The notes under the pieces were generated by a model, which was not told where the DNA came from, made no database searches, and was given only the letters and a program-made list of their open reading frames with translations. DNA of 7,339 bases. Source: Desulfobacteraceae bacterium 4572_19 (GTDB lineage Bacteria; Desulfobacterota; Desulfobacteria; Desulfobacterales; NBLS01). Below are positions 5,098-7,339 of the stretch, piece after piece. The stretch spans positions 1 through 7,339 of the forward strand of contig NBLS01000095.1 of assembly GCA_002084385.1 (NCBI GenBank), read 5' to 3'. Every line of letters begins with the position of its first letter. Positions within the stretch are counted from its first letter, which is position 1. Both the position numbers and the translations under genes were made by a program.

Positions 5098-7023
5098 TTA
5101 TATTATTTGTTCTGCCTTACCCGATATAAGATTATACTGGGTGCGAGTTATAAGTTCATCTTTCATTTTATCGTTAAGATCTTTAAAGTAAGCGGAATAT
5201 CCAGAAACCCTTACCAATAACTGTGGGTATTTATCCGGGTTCTTCTTGGCATCTTCAAGCATTTTATAATCCATAATATTAAATTGTACCTGCTGGCCTC
5301 CTGACTTAAAATATGCTTGAATTGTCTGCACGAATTTTTTTATCATTTTTTCTTTATCAGGTTCAGGAGTGTATTTTATATTTAACGCCAGACACCCCGG
5401 AATTTTTTCAGCATCTAATTTGGCAACTGAATTAAGACAGGCTGTAAGTTCCGGCACAACTTCTGAAACGGGAGTTATACCACTTGCAAACACTTCTCCT
5501 TTTTTGCGACCATGGGGAAGAGCATAGCTTATTTTCCCCAATCCTGCATGATTTGTCATCGACCAATACGCTGGTCTGTAGGGTCCGCCCCTGTAATTTA
5601 TATTAGATTGATATTTTTTATAAAGATGGTCAATTAAATAATCTGCATTTTTTTGAGAAATTGGATGTTCTGTGCCATATCTTGGAGTATGATTTTTAAG
5701 ATATTGATATATTATCAAATCTTCTTTTGTATTAAAATTTCGTTTAACCGCCTGGACAACTTCTTTTAAGGTAAATCGTTGTTTAATAAATACAATATAT
5801 TCAATGGCACTAAGAGAATCAACAACATCAGCAAATCCTATATGTGTTGCACCGGAAGAGTTATAAATAGCACCGCCGTTTATAATATCTTTTCCTTTTT
5901 GCAATGGACCATGAAAAAAAGCTGATAACAGAGGAGATGGCATAATATCCTGATGTGTTGCTCCAAAATATTCATTTAACTCTATTGCCTGATTAATCAG
6001 CCAGTCAAGCTGGGTTATAAAGGCATTTTGAAAATCTTTAAAAGAATTTATTTTATCAATAGCCAGCGTTGCAGGTCCTATTTGTTGATCCCCTGTAATT
6101 GGACGTTTACCTTCAAAAAGTGCCATTTCCATTGGGGCAGCAAGGTTTAACATAATGGAACTTGACGCAGGGTAATCACGACCGCTGCTTGAAAGTTCAA
6201 CACAACCAACAATAGCATAATCACGGGCGTGTTCAGTTGTTTCCCCTTGTCCTTCAAGGGCTTTAATATTTGCTTTATCATTAAAAAAAGCAGGGACAGC
6301 CTGTGTGTTTACCAATACTTCTGAGACACGATTAATATACTGTTTTGTGTTTTTTTCAAAATGATAACGAGCATTTACATTGGGATCACGAATTTTTAAA
6401 AGCTCGGTAACTCTTAACATTATATAAGTAAGATCATTTACTGCATCTTCGCCTTTGGCATCTACACCGCCAAGGGTAACTGCCGGAACTGTTCCTGCAC
6501 CACCAAACAAACTTTCAGATGCTTCGGGTACCATAATAACATTATCTGAAAGTTTAAACCATAAACATGCAATTATCTCCATTGCATCTTTAATGTTTAT
6601 ACTGCCCTCTTCCACATCGTGCCGATACCATGGGTATAAAACCTGATCTAATCTTCCGGGACTCATGGCCATATTAATATTTTCCCCATGAATACCTATC
6701 TGACAAATCCAGAAGGCATTTACGGCTTCTCTAAACGTTCTGGCAGGATAGGCCGGAACCTGTTTGCAAACATTGGCAATCTCAAGAAATTCTTTTTTTA
6801 TTTTATGATCATTTGTAATATCTGCAAGATACTGGGCTTCTTTAGCAAGATTATCAGCATAGCTTACAATACCTTGTAATGAAATTTGAACTGCCTTGAA
6901 AAAATCGGCCTGTCTGTTACCATCTTCAGTTTTTTTAGTTAAGGCATTTTGTTCTTTTGCTTTTATATCGTTAATAATTTGAAGTAAGCCATTTTCAAGC
7001 ATAACGGTATAAGTTGCCTTCAA
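5098..7023 (-). CDS. Glycyl radical enzyme (pyruvate formate-lyase superfamily), main C-terminal portion, 5' end frameshifted
   Basis: Glycyl radical enzymes use a backbone radical to drive C-C, C-O or C-N bond cleavage in anaerobes. The 641-residue frame carries the PFL barrel domain with SPGRLDQVLYPWYRHD (121-136), the catalytic thiyl Cys 274 in IVGCVELSSSGRDYP, the barrel block NHAGLGKISYALPHGRK (491-507), and the radical loop RVSGYSAYF with Gly 608. The single Cys followed two residues later by Glu (276) is the arrangement of eliminating members such as glycerol dehydratase and choline lyase. True pyruvate formate-lyase has two adjacent Cys, so a PFL reaction is unlikely; the substrate is not identifiable. 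The nominal start is TTG 7021-7023 without a ribosome site, and homologous sequence continues upstream in another frame. This is therefore a broken gene or a sequencing error. The required radical-SAM activase is not in the window. The gene ends beside the 171-bp palindrome. Confidence 0.85.
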   Translation of the reverse strand: MKATYTVMLENGLLQIINDIKAKEQNALTKKTEDGNRQADFFKAVQISLQGIVSYADNLAKEAQYLADITNDHKIKKEFLEIANVCKQVPAYPARTFREAVNAFWICQIGIHGENINMAMSPGRLDQVLYPWYRHDVEEGSINIKDAMEIIACLWFKLSDNVIMVPEASESLFGGAGTVPAVTLGGVDAKGEDAVNDLTYIMLRVTELLKIRDPNVNARYHFEKNTKQYINRVSEVLVNTQAVPAFFNDKANIKALEGQGETTEHARDYAIVGCVELSSSGRDYPASSSIMLNLAAPMEMALFEGKRPITGDQQIGPATLAIDKINSFKDFQNAFITQLDWLINQAIELNEYFGATHQDIMPSPLLSAFFHGPLQKGKDIINGGAIYNSSGATHIGFADVVDSLSAIEYIVFIKQRFTLKEVVQAVKRNFNTKEDLIIYQYLKNHTPRYGTEHPISQKNADYLIDHLYKKYQSNINYRGGPYRPAYWSMTNHAGLGKISYALPHGRKKGEVFASGITPVSEVVPELTACLNSVAKLDAEKIPGCLALNIKYTPEPDKEKMIKKFVQTIQAYFKSGGQQVQFNIMDYKMLEDAKKNPDKYPQLLVRVSGYSAYFKDLNDKMKDELITRTQYNLISGKAEQII

Positions 7024-7339
7024 AGAGTTTTAAACATCTCTTTTCTCCGATTTGCTTACGGGTTACTTCAAGAATATTTTTATCCATCCAAAACGGAAAT
7101 ATTTTATGATTTAACTCTTCGGCATCTTTTTTTGAAAGCTTTTGGGGGTTATTTTTTCGATAACTTACCGTATCTAACTCCGGCCAAAGAGTTAATGCAA
7201 AAAATTCAGGAAAAAGCGGAGCACCAAGGGGTTTGCTGGTTGTAGTTCCGGCAAGCAGGTTGCGATCATGGAAAAGTATATCTTTGTGGTTTAAAAAATA
7301 ACTAACTTTACGTGCCTGACGTATTTCAGAAGAGTCTTT
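6995..7339 (-). pseudogene. N-terminal segment of the same glycyl radical enzyme, separate frame, cut by window edge
   Basis: From the right edge to TGA at 6995-6997 the minus strand is open for 114 codons. It reads SYFLNHKDILFHDRNLLAG, then TTTSKPLGAPLFPEFFALTL, WPELDT and later FPFWMDKNILEVTRKQIGEK. This matches the usual N-terminal PFL-domain pattern (a 'D/G-NLLAG-TSKPLGAPLFPE' block, then a 'FPFW' block), collinear with the 641-residue frame that follows. Its frame differs from the downstream one by a net +1 (one extra base, or two lost, modulo three). The downstream frame is open only from 7029, so the shift lies between about 6998 and 7029. The linking segment normally seen between 'KLFE' and 'YTVMLENGLL' also looks about 20 residues short, which suggests a deletion. 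Roughly 60 N-terminal residues and the true start lie outside the window. Confidence 0.75.

Noticed and set aside
7021..7023. TTG 7021-7023 as the true start of the glycyl radical enzyme
   Set aside because: There is no ribosome site, and clearly homologous N-terminal sequence continues upstream in another frame.
1..7339. CRISPR arrays, tRNA, rRNA, riboswitches or complete insertion sequences
   Set aside because: No regularly spaced repeats, cloverleaf-like sequences, transposase coding or recognised aptamer patterns were seen.

Overview
The window looks like a piece of an AT-rich, strictly anaerobic bacterial chromosome. The best guess is a Desulfobacterota (Desulfobacterales-like) sulfate reducer or relative. 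That guess rests on the dnaX-ybaB-recR order, the low GC content, the oxygen-sensitive glycyl radical enzyme and the general style of the proteins. No rRNA or other taxonomic marker is present, so lineage is an inference.

Left part (1-3156, + strand): an intact, tightly packed housekeeping cluster. It holds dnaX (clamp-loader tau/gamma subunit), ybaB (nucleoid-associated protein), recR (recombination mediator) and a CxxCxxCC cysteine-cluster protein of the YkgJ type. The last start lies inside the 3' end of recR with its own GGAGG, so the four genes are probably one operon for replication and recombinational repair plus a passenger gene. dnaX carries an A_AAA_AAA slippery heptamer. Its -1 frame stops after four codons, which would give a 429-residue gamma-like product.

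Middle part (3157-5097): a decayed accessory region. It begins with a two-gene remnant of an AbiEii-type nucleotidyltransferase system. The small upstream partner has no convincing start codon. The nucleotidyltransferase has lost its catalytic centre, apparently by an in-frame internal deletion. Then come a near-perfect 24-bp inverted repeat, two copies of a GTGAACGSTTAC-like motif, a 51-codon orphan open stretch, a structured intergenic stretch, a frameshifted small membrane protein gene, and a 171-bp imperfect palindrome that resembles a miniature inverted-repeat element.

Right part (5098-7339, - strand): a glycyl radical enzyme of the pyruvate formate-lyase superfamily. It has the Cys-x-Glu site typical of the eliminating (dehydratase/lyase) members and an intact C-terminal glycyl radical loop. 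Its N-terminal portion lies in another frame, so the gene is frameshifted near 7000-7029 and runs off the right edge.

The contrast between the intact left cluster and the broken genes on the right is the main pattern. Nothing here is convincingly a new functional system. The most rewarding items are the possible dnaX frameshift, the catalytically gutted AbiEii gene, the long palindrome and the recurring quasi-palindromic motif.
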